Shown here piece after piece: positions 44,442 through 55,163 of a stretch of 64,000 nucleotides of DNA (position 1 is the stretch's first letter; every line of letters starts with the position of its first letter). This DNA is from Cytobacillus suaedae (lineage in GTDB: Bacteria; Bacillota; Bacilli; Bacillales; Bacillaceae_L), in the NCBI GenBank assembly GCA_014960805.1, contig CP063163.1, positions 2,684,001 to 2,748,000 of the forward strand, given 5' to 3'. The position numbers and the translations under genes are program-made. The notes beneath the pieces are model-generated. The model was not told the DNA's origin and ran no database searches. It saw only the letters and a program-made list of their open reading frames with translations.

Positions 44442-44759
44442 TTAACGAATAATTACTCGGTTTACCTTCTCCCACCCACCTGCGCATAACTTGTAGTAGG
44501 TCTGTCCCTTTCTACCTTCATCAAATAAAAGGATATCACCTGTGTTTAAATAGCGAGCTTGATAATCTTTAGGGATTAAATCATTTACGTTAAACATTCG
44601 AAATACATTTCTAATAGCATCCTTATGATTACTTCCTTCTATAGTTACACGGTATACCTGTCTATACCCTTTCAAATCGCCATACTTGGGAGTCTGAAAA
44701 ATGGTTACATCGTATTTTATCTTTTCTCGTGTTTTAAATAATAGCATTTTATGTACCAC
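44442..44759 (-). CDS. yodL: YodL-family protein
   Basis: 105 residues, GTG at 44759 (GGGG 6 nt upstream; an internal ATG at 44747 is the alternative). The YDVTIFQTPKYGDLKGYRQVYR-type core (residues ~16-37) and ARYLNTGDI / GGWEKVNR near the C-terminus match my recollection of B. subtilis YodL. Function unknown in the family. It follows deoD in the conserved yodJ-deoD-yodL order. Confidence 0.85.
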   Translation of the reverse strand: MVHKMLLFKTREKIKYDVTIFQTPKYGDLKGYRQVYRVTIEGSNHKDAIRNVFRMFNVNDLIPKDYQARYLNTGDILLFDEGRKGQTYYKLCAGGWEKVNRVIIR

Positions 44760-44904
44760 TGGTTTCCCCGCCTTTTCCAGAGTTACCCTATTATTTTGAC
44801 CTCTCCTCTGTCATTTCCTTTCTCGCAATTCCTCTTCTTTTGTCGAAATGACATAACTTTGGAAAAAAGCTACAAAAGTACTAAAATGTACTTGAAAAAT
44901 CCCG

Positions 44905-44933
44905 AAAAGAAAAGACTTGAGTAAGCTCAAGTC
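44905..44933 (-). terminator. Terminator of spo0M
   Basis: GACTTGAG/CTCAAGTC stem, tetraloop, then TTTTCTTTTC on the minus strand. Confidence 0.85.
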
Positions 44934-44941
44934 TCTACTGT

Positions 44942-45712
44942 TTAACTATATCGGTTTATGATTGAATGAATTTTATCCTTTAACTGAGGGAGATCGGTTG
45001 TAGAAACGGTGAAGCGTACTAAAGATTCATCCATTTCTAACGCCTCTGCTAAAAAGCTTCCTAGTCCACGAGCACGTCGATCTACTTCCATTATAACTTC
45101 CACTGTACTGTTCGATTGTGGGAAGAATACAAGTTCTAACTCATCAAGCTTTCCACGGAAGTTACCACTCATTGGGACAAATTCAAATTCTTGAATGAAT
45201 GGTAATCGTCTCTTAAATTTATACGGTGCCTCTTCACAATCTACTTTTCTTAAGCGAAATCCTAAATCGCTAACCGTATCTAACACAGCTGTCATCAATT
45301 GAGAAGCTCTAACTTCGATAAAGTCTCTGTCTGTTGGGTCAACTGCATTTTTAATATCTAGCCCTGTTTGTAACCAAACCTTCGTTTTTCCCATTGTAAC
45401 AGGAATGTCTAACGGTAAAGTATAAGTAAAAGGTATTTCTTTTTTCTCATTAGCTTCTATTGTAAAACTTTCTGAAATTCTAAACTTATCAATAATCGCA
45501 TGCTGATTCATTTTAGAATCATTTCTCTCTTTTATATACGTTGTGTTTAATGTAATGTATATCTCATCTATTTGCTGAGCGATATTCCCTCCAGTGATTT
45601 CTACAACCCCTTTGATTTCCTCGCCAGCTGTAAAAGTAGTTTCATAAAGCTTCGTATCAACCCTTGCAGCTCCAATTCCAACACTTGCAAAAACCTTATT
45701 AAATAAAGACAT
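44942..45712 (-). CDS. spo0M: Sporulation-control protein Spo0M
   Basis: 256 residues from the ATG at 45712 (MSLFNKVFASVGIG), GGGGG about 8 nt upstream; the open frame extends 7 codons more. The arrestin-like beta-sandwich fold is evident in the ETTFTAGEEIKGVVEITGG stretch (~23-41) and IPFTYTLPLDIPVT (~91-104). Spo0M modulates sporulation onset and cell-cycle/cytoskeletal interactions in B. subtilis. Monocistronic with its own terminator. Confidence 0.93.
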   Translation of the reverse strand: MSLFNKVFASVGIGAARVDTKLYETTFTAGEEIKGVVEITGGNIAQQIDEIYITLNTTYIKERNDSKMNQHAIIDKFRISESFTIEANEKKEIPFTYTLPLDIPVTMGKTKVWLQTGLDIKNAVDPTDRDFIEVRASQLMTAVLDTVSDLGFRLRKVDCEEAPYKFKRRLPFIQEFEFVPMSGNFRGKLDELELVFFPQSNSTVEVIMEVDRRARGLGSFLAEALEMDESLVRFTVSTTDLPQLKDKIHSIINRYS

Positions 45713-45827
45713 TCCTCTACCCCCAGTATTCAATATACTTACTACATTTATTATATACGAACCTAACTAGTAGAGGTTTCAATTATTAAGACAAATTAGT
45801 AAATTTTCTACCATTTTTTTCACAAAA

Positions 45828-45860
45828 CAAAAAAACAACGAGTATTTCTACCCGTTGTTT
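45828..45860 (-). terminator. Terminator of yozD
   Basis: AACAACG/CGTTGTT stem with an 11-nt interior/loop and seven T on the minus strand. Confidence 0.8.
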
Positions 45861-45861
45861 C

Positions 45862-46038
45862 CTAATCATCTTCTTCTAATTCTTCATCAATAATGCTCTT
45901 TTCAAGTAGATATTCAAAGGTTATGTCCGCTATTTGCTCAATCTCTTCCTCACTTGGTGCATAGCCGCGTTTGATCAGCTCATTGTAAAAGAATTCTGCA
46001 ATTTCCTCCGTATCGATTACAACGTCAATTTCTTTCAC
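45862..46038 (-). CDS. yozD: YozD-like small protein
   Basis: 58 residues, GTG at 46038 with GGGGGCGG upstream. The product starts MKEIDVVIDTEEIAEFF and ends in an acidic tail (IIDEELEEDD), matching in length and wording what I recall of B. subtilis YozD. Its position between yodL and yodN/yozE-type genes fits the B. subtilis order. Function unknown. Confidence 0.8.
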   Translation of the reverse strand: MKEIDVVIDTEEIAEFFYNELIKRGYAPSEEEIEQIADITFEYLLEKSIIDEELEEDD

Positions 46039-46203
46039 AATACCGCCCCCCTTTAATAAGTTTTATGTGCAAGCACTAAAACTTATGTCAATAGAATAGG
46101 GCATCAAATTTTTGTCTTTTTAATTTTTTGGAATGAATGAAGTTTTTTCGGCATAGTATGTAATCAAGTGGACAAGCTTTACTAAATTAAGGGGGTAATT
46201 TAT

Positions 46204-46395
46204 ATGTTAGCAAAGGTGTATAAAATGGAGGCAATCAATTCTAAAACAGAAGTAAAAACGAACCGTTTTGTTTCATTACTAGACAGCGAAAAATTTGATA
46301 TACTTTTCGAAAAAGTAGTTCAGGCAATGTTTTCTGTCATTGTAATTGTTGGCATCCCTTATCTCCTATATATCGTTGCAAAAGGTTTATTCTAA
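46204..46395 (+). CDS. Small single-span membrane protein
   Basis: 63 residues, ATG at 46204 with AAGGGGG. A charged N-terminal ~35 residues is followed by one transmembrane helix (~40-60, MFSVIVIVGIPYLLYIVA). No family recognised. A weak hairpin follows the stop. Confidence 0.7.
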   Translation: MLAKVYKMEAINSKTEVKTNRFVSLLDSEKFDILFEKVVQAMFSVIVIVGIPYLLYIVAKGLF

Positions 46396-46460
46396 TTAAC
46401 ACCAATAAAAAACTCATCTCAATCAAGAGATAAGTTAAGAACCTTAAATTGTGGTCGTGA

Positions 46461-47171
46461 TTATTGTTTTTGATCACTGGACTTCATGTTTGTGAGTTTA
46501 TCTAAGTTTTTTAAAGCCAATTCCATCACATCTTTATATTGATCGTCTTCAAATAATTCATAAAGTAATTTGTAATCATTATATACATCCAAGAGCCCAT
46601 CAATAATTTCTCTGCGCTCATTTTCTTTTTTAAGGTGTTCTTTTTCAGATCTACGAAATTCTTTTTTCATCCCGTGCATCTCCAAACTTGTAGTCTCTTT
46701 CTTCGCTAAATACAATTGGGAGATTTTTTGTAAAAACACTTCTGCATGTTGATGGTCGGCTACAAGGGTTAATTCTTCTTCACTAGCTTCAAGCCATTCC
46801 CCATCTTTTATTCGTGTAAGTTCATAGATAACTTCCTCCCACGCATTGTCCTTATATCTCCAAACTTCTGTACGTATTCCAATAACTTTAAAAAACTCAC
46901 GTCCATAGCCTGCAACAAGTACTAAGTCACCAAAGTAGTAATTAAATTCAATCTCAATATTTTCTGATTCAAAGACTTTACCTTCATATTCTGATAGTAA
47001 CTTTAACGTATCCTCAAGATAAAGAGCTTCAGAATGATGGTTTACTTCATATGTCCAGAGATCATTCATTTTTTTTATATCTGTAATCGTGCCAACTGTT
47101 CCATATACAATAATCACGACTACATCTCCTACTTTATACTTTGGTTTATTTTTTTTACCCAGAATAATCAT
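46461..47171 (-). CDS. YodN-like hypothetical protein
   Basis: 236 residues, ATG at 47171 directly abutting AAAGGGG (very short spacing, so the start is uncertain). The N-terminal ~75 residues contain a KYKVGDVVVIIVYGTVGTI beta-barrel-like stretch, repeated in style at VLVAGYGREFFKVIGI (~85-100). The C-terminal ~70 residues are highly charged and coiled-coil-like (KKEFRRSEKEHLKKENERRE). Length and position next to yozE suggest the YodN family of B. subtilis; this rests on synteny more than motif. Confidence 0.75.
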   Translation of the reverse strand: MIILGKKNKPKYKVGDVVVIIVYGTVGTITDIKKMNDLWTYEVNHHSEALYLEDTLKLLSEYEGKVFESENIEIEFNYYFGDLVLVAGYGREFFKVIGIRTEVWRYKDNAWEEVIYELTRIKDGEWLEASEEELTLVADHQHAEVFLQKISQLYLAKKETTSLEMHGMKKEFRRSEKEHLKKENERREIIDGLLDVYNDYKLLYELFEDDQYKDVMELALKNLDKLTNMKSSDQKQ

Positions 47172-47268
47172 CCCCTTTGAAGAGTCGTGATAAATAAAAG
47201 TTACAATATACTATGCAAGTAAGGGTTGTATCGCTAATGATATGAGTATCCTTAAAAAACACAAAAAG

Positions 47269-47291
47269 ACGAACCATCAATGGTTCGTCTA
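47269..47291 (-). terminator. Terminator of yozE
   Basis: AGACGAACCAT/ATGGTTCGTCT near-perfect stem, then TTTTTG on the minus strand. Confidence 0.85.
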
Positions 47292-47309
47292 AAAATTCTG
47301 TCATAATAG

Positions 47310-47534
47310 TTATTTTATTTCTTCTGAAAGATATATCTCCCATGCATCATCGAATACCGACATACTCGACAGATATTGGCCGTTTAATTCTAGATAGGAA
47401 CTAACTTCATGATAATCACTAGATCCTTTAGGAAAGCTATGATCATCATATACGTCATTTGCAAACTTGCTAATTTCATCACGTACCTTTACAGCACGGT
47501 ATTTTAAAATAAAATGATAAAACGATTTGTTCAT
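47310..47534 (-). CDS. yozE: YozE-family protein (UPF0346)
   Basis: 74 residues from the ATG at 47534 (GAGGGG 6 nt upstream; an ATG at 47540 touches that site). Helical: KSFYHFILKYR at the N-terminus, FPKGSSDYHEVSSYLELN (~38-55). The same length as B. subtilis YozE, a small helical protein with a DNA-binding-like fold whose role is unknown. Confidence 0.9.
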   Translation of the reverse strand: MNKSFYHFILKYRAVKVRDEISKFANDVYDDHSFPKGSSDYHEVSSYLELNGQYLSSMSVFDDAWEIYLSEEIK

Positions 47535-47585
47535 GGTCATCCCCTCAAACTAAGTGTTCCCTCATTTTATCATATTTTATAAAAA

Positions 47586-48647
47586 TTAAAATGAGAAAGA
47601 ACTATCGTTTGTTAATGAAGTAATGAAAGTGAAAATTAATTGCTGAGTAGCTGCCATGTCTTCTAAATCAACGACTTCAACTGGTGAGTGAGCATAACGT
47701 GACGGAATGGAAAGTACGCCGGTTGGAATTCCCTTGTTGCTTAAGGAAACAGCTCCACCATCGGTACCGATTCCCGGGAACACCTCATATTGGAACTTAA
47801 TTTCATTTTCTTTCGCTAAGTTGACTAAGCTTTCTTTTACCGTCGGATGTGCAATTAAGCTAAAATCTATAATCTTTATTCCAGTTCCAGCACCCAAGGC
47901 TAACGTTTGATCCATTGTTTCTTCAGGTGTATCACTAACAGCAGTAGTATCTACCGCAATCGCAACATCCGCTTCAATATTATGAGAGGCTACCTTAGCT
48001 CCTCGAAGTCCGACTTCCTCTTGAACGGTAAATAGGAAGTGAATTTCACCTAAAAATTCTTTTCCTTGTAATTGTTCTAGGACCGCTAGAAGGACAGCAC
48101 AACCTGCACGGTCATCTAATCCTTTTCCAACCACTCTTCCTGTTTTAGAATTCCCGAGTAATTCCAACTCACTAGCCCAAGTTATCGGTAATCCTATTTC
48201 TACACCCATTTCAATCGCATCTTCCTTAGATTTCGCTCCGATATCAATGTAAAGGTTTTGGTGTTTTCTTACTTTGTTTGGGTCATCGAATTTAACAAAG
48301 TGAGCCGACATGGTCCCAATTACACCAAGTAACTCCTCATTGCGTGTTCTAATTTTCACTTTCTGTGCTAAAAGGATACGGTCATCATGTCCTCCTAATT
48401 TTTCAAAACGAATCAAGCCATTGTTTTCAATCTTTTTGACGATAAAACCTACTTCATCCATATGGGCAGTTAAAATCACCTTAGGTCCTGGACTTGTCCC
48501 CTTTTTAACAGCAATTACATTTCCAATTGGATCGATTTTCACATCATCTACAAGTTCCTTTACATAATCTCTAATAAAATATGAAATCGGTTGTTCATAC
48601 CCGCATGGGCCATGAAGACTCGTTAATCTTTTTAGAAGTTCAAACAT
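47586..48647 (-). CDS. M42-family aminopeptidase
   Basis: 353 residues, ATG at 48647. Di-zinc (or cobalt) site residues in order: TAHMDEVG (~60-67), GLDDRAG (~176-182), VQEEVGLRG (~209-217), VDTTAV, and SPVEVVDLEDM near the C-terminus. M42 enzymes form dodecameric tetrahedral shells that trim peptide N-termini; related B. subtilis proteins are YsdC, YtoP and YhfE. The substrate preference (glutamyl or neutral) is not readable here. Confidence 0.92.
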   Translation of the reverse strand: MFELLKRLTSLHGPCGYEQPISYFIRDYVKELVDDVKIDPIGNVIAVKKGTSPGPKVILTAHMDEVGFIVKKIENNGLIRFEKLGGHDDRILLAQKVKIRTRNEELLGVIGTMSAHFVKFDDPNKVRKHQNLYIDIGAKSKEDAIEMGVEIGLPITWASELELLGNSKTGRVVGKGLDDRAGCAVLLAVLEQLQGKEFLGEIHFLFTVQEEVGLRGAKVASHNIEADVAIAVDTTAVSDTPEETMDQTLALGAGTGIKIIDFSLIAHPTVKESLVNLAKENEIKFQYEVFPGIGTDGGAVSLSNKGIPTGVLSIPSRYAHSPVEVVDLEDMAATQQLIFTFITSLTNDSSFSF

Positions 48648-48851
48648 TTGATTTGCCCCTTTATAATAGTAGATTTGTCACTTTAGCCAATTAATGTTGT
48701 AATACAATTTAGTATAAGCACTTTTTTCAAAAATTTCAAATAAATAGAGTAACTATCAGTATAAATAAAGATCCATTAACATATTTTTAGCAATGAGGGA
48801 CAAGAAACAGAAATATTAGTATAAGTTGTTGATTTTAAATTTGAACATAGA

Positions 48852-48981
48852 CCGTTCCATTCCGCTGCAGGCACTTGCTTTCCGCGGGGAGGGATGCGAG
48901 CCTCCTCGGCGATCTGCGCCTATGGGGTCTCGCACTTCCCTCTACTGCCCGCAGGAGTCAAGTGCCTTCCGCTCCAATCCA
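48852..48981 (+). repeat. Dispersed palindromic repeat, copy D (short form)
   Basis: About 130 bp. Same ends and core as copy A but lacking the internal 53-bp hairpin module: TTTCCGCGGGG runs straight into AGGGATGCGAGCCTCC. It lies between the divergent M42 peptidase and katG genes. Confidence 0.9.
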
Positions 48982-49126
48982 CTCTATTAAAAATACTTAG
49001 ATCCTAAAAAACATATATAAAAAGCACTAATACCATTAAAATCAACAAATCTACTAATTGAAAACTTTTTTCACTATCTCGAGTAATAATTCTTTCATTT
49101 TATTTAATAGTTTATTATAATGATGA

Positions 49127-51394
<2,268 letters not shown>

Positions 51395-51459
51395 AGGCTA
51401 TTAGGGTATTTCAAGTAACACAGTTCTAAGCTTGTAAAATAACATCCCATATATCAGTA

Positions 51460-51492
51460 AGAAGATCGACTATTTTTAGTCGGTCTTTGTTT
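51460..51492 (+). terminator. Terminator of katG
   Basis: AAGATCGACTA/TAGTCGGTCTT stem (one G-U pair), then TTGTTT. Confidence 0.7.
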
Positions 51493-51535
51493 GGTCTTAA
51501 TATGTTAACCAAACCCTAAAAAATTAAAATGACAA

Positions 51536-51566
51536 ACAAAATAGCACTCGACATTGAGTGCCATTT
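51536..51566 (-). terminator. Terminator of the first YheC/D gene
   Basis: GCACTC/GAGTGC stem flanked by A/T tracts, 13 bp after the stop at 51579. Confidence 0.7.
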
Positions 51567-51578
51567 TTGGTAAGTCAT

Positions 51579-52697
51579 TCAAGCTTTAGCCAGGAACTTG
51601 GCATATTCTAATGGGTTAAGGAAAGCTCTATCAATTGTTTTTTCATCGTTTACCCATAAGGAATTCTTTCCAGGCATCATATTACATTCAATAAGCCATA
51701 AACCACCATTTTTATCGATACCAATGTCAATGCCGATCTCACCATATGAACCATAGCTCTCTTCAACTTTTTCAAACACTTTAAAAAGTAATTGCTCTAA
51801 TCTTGTTTTTAATTTCATAAATTCCTCATTTGTAAAGCCTAATTTTCCTACGAAAAACTCCTTAAAGGGTTGAATGTTTGGTTTCGTACGTGTATTCGTA
51901 ATATGCGAGTTTTCTGCTGCAACACGAACTGAATGTGATACGCACTCTAACTCACCTTTTCCATTTCGTTGAACATCACATCTCAAGTCCAAAGCTTTAT
52001 TATTATAAGCTAATAGGTCGATAGACTTCTGAATTATAAATCTCTTTCTTTTGAAGAATGATTTAATAATCTTAATCAATTCAGTAAGATTGTTTGAGGT
52101 TCCTATTGTTAACTGATCTTTCTTAAAATATTTATATTCATATCCATCTTTTTTCTCGGTTACACTCATTATCCCGGACCCATTATTTTGTCTGAATGAT
52201 TTTAAATACAGACGATGACTATCTCTAAACATTTCTTCTAAATCGCTTTTCTTTTTATATAATTTTGTCTCTGGTAGATGAGGATGTAACTCCTCATATT
52301 TCATTAACTCTTGATAGGAATCCCATTTATGATAATATCGTTCAGAGTTTATTTTTGCTATATGCATCTCATCAAAAGTTGCCCTAAGTCTTTTTACATT
52401 CTGATTGTTTTTTAACTCTCCCGCACGACTATAATATACGTCTGGAAAAGGAAACTCTGACCTTACCCATTTTTTTGTACTTCTATCATAAAATATTCCT
52501 GATATAATTTTACGATTATAATCTACATCTTTTGTTGAGAAAAAGTAAAGGTTAGTATTTGCAATTTCATTCATTTTTCGTAGCCTATTTGTTTTTTTTC
52601 CTACTCTTTGTCGCTCCAATCTATTAACTGCTTTTCTTCTAACATGTATACCTATAAAAGGCGTGTTATTTTCTGATAAAGTTCTTTCGCAGTCCAA
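51579..52697 (-). CDS. YheC/YheD-family spore coat-associated ATP-grasp protein
   Basis: The start is taken as the TTG at 52697 (GAGGTG at good spacing); the GTG at 52706 lies inside that site. About 372 residues. The N-terminal ~110 residues precede an ATP-grasp fold: Lys in YLKSFRQNNGSG (~165-176), FIIQKSIDL (~238), and the Mg-binding IGIDIGIDKNGGLWLIECN (~325-343). Family members are mother-cell proteins associated with the coat. A CATAGAATA -10 with CACT 17 bp upstream resembles a sigma-K promoter. Paralogous to and divergent from the next gene. Confidence 0.88.
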   Translation of the reverse strand: MDCERTLSENNTPFIGIHVRRKAVNRLERQRVGKKTNRLRKMNEIANTNLYFFSTKDVDYNRKIISGIFYDRSTKKWVRSEFPFPDVYYSRAGELKNNQNVKRLRATFDEMHIAKINSERYYHKWDSYQELMKYEELHPHLPETKLYKKKSDLEEMFRDSHRLYLKSFRQNNGSGIMSVTEKKDGYEYKYFKKDQLTIGTSNNLTELIKIIKSFFKRKRFIIQKSIDLLAYNNKALDLRCDVQRNGKGELECVSHSVRVAAENSHITNTRTKPNIQPFKEFFVGKLGFTNEEFMKLKTRLEQLLFKVFEKVEESYGSYGEIGIDIGIDKNGGLWLIECNMMPGKNSLWVNDEKTIDRAFLNPLEYAKFLAKA

Positions 52698-52730
52698 ATA
52701 AATCACCTCGCGTTTTATGTCATTCGTTTT

Positions 52731-52757
52731 TATTCTATGGCGTTCCTATTAAATCAG
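52731..52757 (-). promoter_or_regulatory. Sigma-K/E-like promoter of the left YheC/D gene
   Basis: CATAGAATA at 52739-52731 with an AC-containing -35 element (CACT) 17 bp upstream, about 34 bp before the start codon. Confidence 0.45.
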
Positions 52758-52853
52758 TGAGGGCATATGTACTCGAATTATCTTTAATCTAAAAACCAAT
52801 TTTTTAACCTTGTTAAAATGCAGACAATCGCCGTTTCTATAATACTTATACTA

Positions 52854-52862
52854 CATACAATA
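52854..52862 (+). promoter_or_regulatory. Sigma-E/K-like -10 element of the right YheC/D gene
   Basis: CATACAATA matches mother-cell sigma -10 consensus (CATACANT), about 33 bp before the ATG at 52895. No clear -35 element. Confidence 0.45.
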
Positions 52863-52894
52863 TCAAAACTACTTTTAAAGGAGCGTACTAAACA

Positions 52895-53995
52895 ATGAGT
52901 GAAAATGGAACTGGTTACTCTCGGAGACCAATAGTTGGTATATTGGTCCCTTCTACACGTAGATTTATCAAACAACGTTTAAAAAGAAGACATATATTAA
53001 CTAAAGCAAGTGAAAATATAAATTCAACCTTATATTTCTTTTCTTTAAAGGATGTTAATTTAGTAACAAAACGCATCAATGGTTATAGCTTAAACAAAGT
53101 CTCTGGTTTGTGGATTCAAAAGGAATATCCATATCCTGATGTCTTTTATAATAGGTCAGTGAATATGGAAAAGAAAAAATATAAACCTCTTATTGAAAGT
53201 TTTAAAAATGATAATGTCATATTCCTAAATCCTGTTGGACGTTTTAATAAATGGAAGGTTCATAAGCTTTTGTCAGAAAATCATAAGATCAAAAGATACC
53301 TACCTCATACAGTCAAATTTTCAAAAAAGAATTTAACTACAATGATAAACAAGTATGAAAAAGTTTATGTTAAGGGAAATGTCAGTGGACTAGGTAAACA
53401 TGTTATACAAATAGTCAAAACACCAACTAGAGAATATCAACTTCAATATTTCAGAAAAAAACTAACAACATATACAACATCTAGTTTTAAAGAGGTTATA
53501 AAAAAGCTAAAAGAATTATTAAATGGAAAGAAAGCAATTATACAAGAGATGATTGAATCATCAGATCCTGCATTAAACATGAGAGTAGATGCTCAAAGAA
53601 ATAAACATAAAAAAGTTGAAATAATTGGACTATCCATCCGCGTTTCAACTAGAAAAAGCCCTATTTCAAATACAAAGACAAAGCCTCTGTTCTATGTATT
53701 AGATGACTATTTTTCTAATCATTTAGGCTACTCTATAGATAATTTAAATAATTTAAATCAAGAAATAGTTGAATTAATAAATGAAGTTTATCTAACTCTT
53801 GAAAGAGAATACGGGTCTTTTGTTGAAATGGGGATCGATATCATCTTTGATAAAGACTATAATATGTACTTTATTGAAAGCAATGCTACTCCTGGACGGA
53901 CTTCATTATTTAATGCTTATGATTATAAAACTTACGTTAAAGCTGTTACTAATGTTTTTGAGTACACACAGAGTATCTACTCTGATAAAAATTAA
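52895..53995 (+). CDS. YheC/YheD-family spore coat-associated ATP-grasp protein (divergent paralogue)
   Basis: 366 residues, ATG at 52895 with AAAGGAG. Same layout as its divergent neighbour: N-terminal YFFSLKDVN and YPYPDVFYNR (~68-77), the ATP-grasp Lys in VYVKGNVSGLGK (~157-168), AIIQEMIES, and the metal site MGIDIIFDKDYNMYFIESN (~311-329). The catalytic residues of ATP-grasp ligases are kept, so ligase activity is possible, but the substrate is unknown for the whole family. More AT-rich and Lys/Asn-rich than its paralogue. Confidence 0.88.
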   Translation: MSENGTGYSRRPIVGILVPSTRRFIKQRLKRRHILTKASENINSTLYFFSLKDVNLVTKRINGYSLNKVSGLWIQKEYPYPDVFYNRSVNMEKKKYKPLIESFKNDNVIFLNPVGRFNKWKVHKLLSENHKIKRYLPHTVKFSKKNLTTMINKYEKVYVKGNVSGLGKHVIQIVKTPTREYQLQYFRKKLTTYTTSSFKEVIKKLKELLNGKKAIIQEMIESSDPALNMRVDAQRNKHKKVEIIGLSIRVSTRKSPISNTKTKPLFYVLDDYFSNHLGYSIDNLNNLNQEIVELINEVYLTLEREYGSFVEMGIDIIFDKDYNMYFIESNATPGRTSLFNAYDYKTYVKAVTNVFEYTQSIYSDKN

Positions 53996-54049
53996 GTTAC
54001 AAAAACGTTCATAGTTTTATTTTTGTGGAAGTATTAACTTCATAAGTAA

Positions 54050-54082
54050 AACAGGTGTGTCTTCAAATCGACACACCTGATA
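54050..54082. terminator. Bidirectional terminator
   Basis: CAGGTGTGTC/GACACACCTG perfect 10-bp stem between the convergent YheC/D and hydrolase genes. Confidence 0.75.
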
Positions 54083-54100
54083 CCATATATCAACCATAGG

Positions 54101-54688
54101 TTATATTGCAAAGACATGGTTTCCAATTCTCTTGATCACTTTACGCTCTCGGATCCAATTGTCCGAGGCTGTTTCAGGATTGTAAAAAAACAGTGCCTCT
54201 GTTTCATTTTCTTGTTCAATTAATGCATCTTCAACCGCCCTTAATGACTCATGGTCAGCAGGATCTTGAATCGAGTTATTTTGAACTGGTTGAAACGCAT
54301 TTTTTTCATAAATTACTTTCTTAACTGAATCAGGGAACTGCTCGTCTTCTACTCGATTTAAAACCACTTCGGCTACAGCTACTTTTCCTGCATATGGCTC
54401 ACCTTTCGCCTCTGCTGAGACGAGACGTGCAAGTAACTCCTTTTCTTCATATGATATTAGGACATCATTTTTTTTAGTTTCTTCCTTATTAAGATACTGA
54501 TTTGACAATTCTTCTGTCAAGAACTGATAAGTCGGCATGTCTTTCCCCGCAATATCTTGTTCATATAGTTGCTTCAATAACTGTTCTGTTTGTTTATCTA
54601 GTGCTGTTTCATTATTAACAGACCCAGATGGAATGGTAAAACCAATTCCCATTGTTAATATTGTAATTAAACGTATGATTGTATTCAT
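54101..54688 (-). CDS. SleB/CwlJ-type cell wall hydrolase
   Basis: 195 residues from the ATG at 54688 (AGGAG 9 nt upstream; an ATG three codons earlier is too close). An N-terminal hydrophobic signal (~3-20) implies export. The C-terminal ~115 residues are the Hydrolase_2 domain: [20 protein letters not shown] (~85-104), with the catalytic Glu in SAEAKGE, and FYNPETA (~168). Such enzymes are lytic transglycosylases acting on spore cortex or vegetative wall (SleB, CwlJ, YkvT). Without a peptidoglycan-binding domain it is closer to YkvT/CwlJ. Confidence 0.87.
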   Translation of the reverse strand: MNTIIRLITILTMGIGFTIPSGSVNNETALDKQTEQLLKQLYEQDIAGKDMPTYQFLTEELSNQYLNKEETKKNDVLISYEEKELLARLVSAEAKGEPYAGKVAVAEVVLNRVEDEQFPDSVKKVIYEKNAFQPVQNNSIQDPADHESLRAVEDALIEQENETEALFFYNPETASDNWIRERKVIKRIGNHVFAI

Positions 54689-54699
54689 CTTGTACATCT

Positions 54700-55118
54700 C
54701 CTGTTTGGTTTACTTAGCAGAACAGGCCTATAATAAGGGTAACAAGGTTTGCTCACCAAAACCTTAGTAGATTATTGGTCGTATTATGACAGGTGTATGA
54801 CAAAGATGACAGTCCTTTTTCAAAGCATCCGCAAGAAAGACAAATAGTTCAGCATGCTCTTTCTGTCATCTTCTTTCCACTATGAGTCAGAATCTTCATA
54901 GCTTATCATATCTTATTTTTGAATCCAATTACTCCCTCGGCAATAGCTATTTAAAAAATGAACGCTCAAACGCTTTTATGTAGTAAAGTAGAATTCTATC
55001 TAAATAATGCTATATGCTTTTCTTTAAAAGTACCTTTCTAATGGAAAATGTCATAAAATCTTTTATACAACAAACTACTTAATTTTCATTAAATATAATT
55101 ATCTAGAATATAACCATG
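54700..55118. other. Gene-free intergenic stretch
   Basis: About 420 AT-rich bases with no supported gene. The only structure seen is an imperfect inverted repeat GATGACAG (near 54805) / CTGTCATC (near 54863). Confidence 0.5.
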
Positions 55119-55146
55119 AAAAGGTCCAGGCTATTACACCTGGACC
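55119..55146 (-). terminator. Terminator of the isocitrate dehydrogenase gene
   Basis: GGTCCAGG/CCTGGACC stem, 8-nt loop, TTTTC on the minus strand. Confidence 0.75.
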
Positions 55147-55163
55147 CTTGAGAAACATTTTTA

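Noticed and set aside
47155-47343. 62-codon minus-strand frame
   Set aside because: It overlaps the yozE 3' end, its terminator and the next gene's leader.
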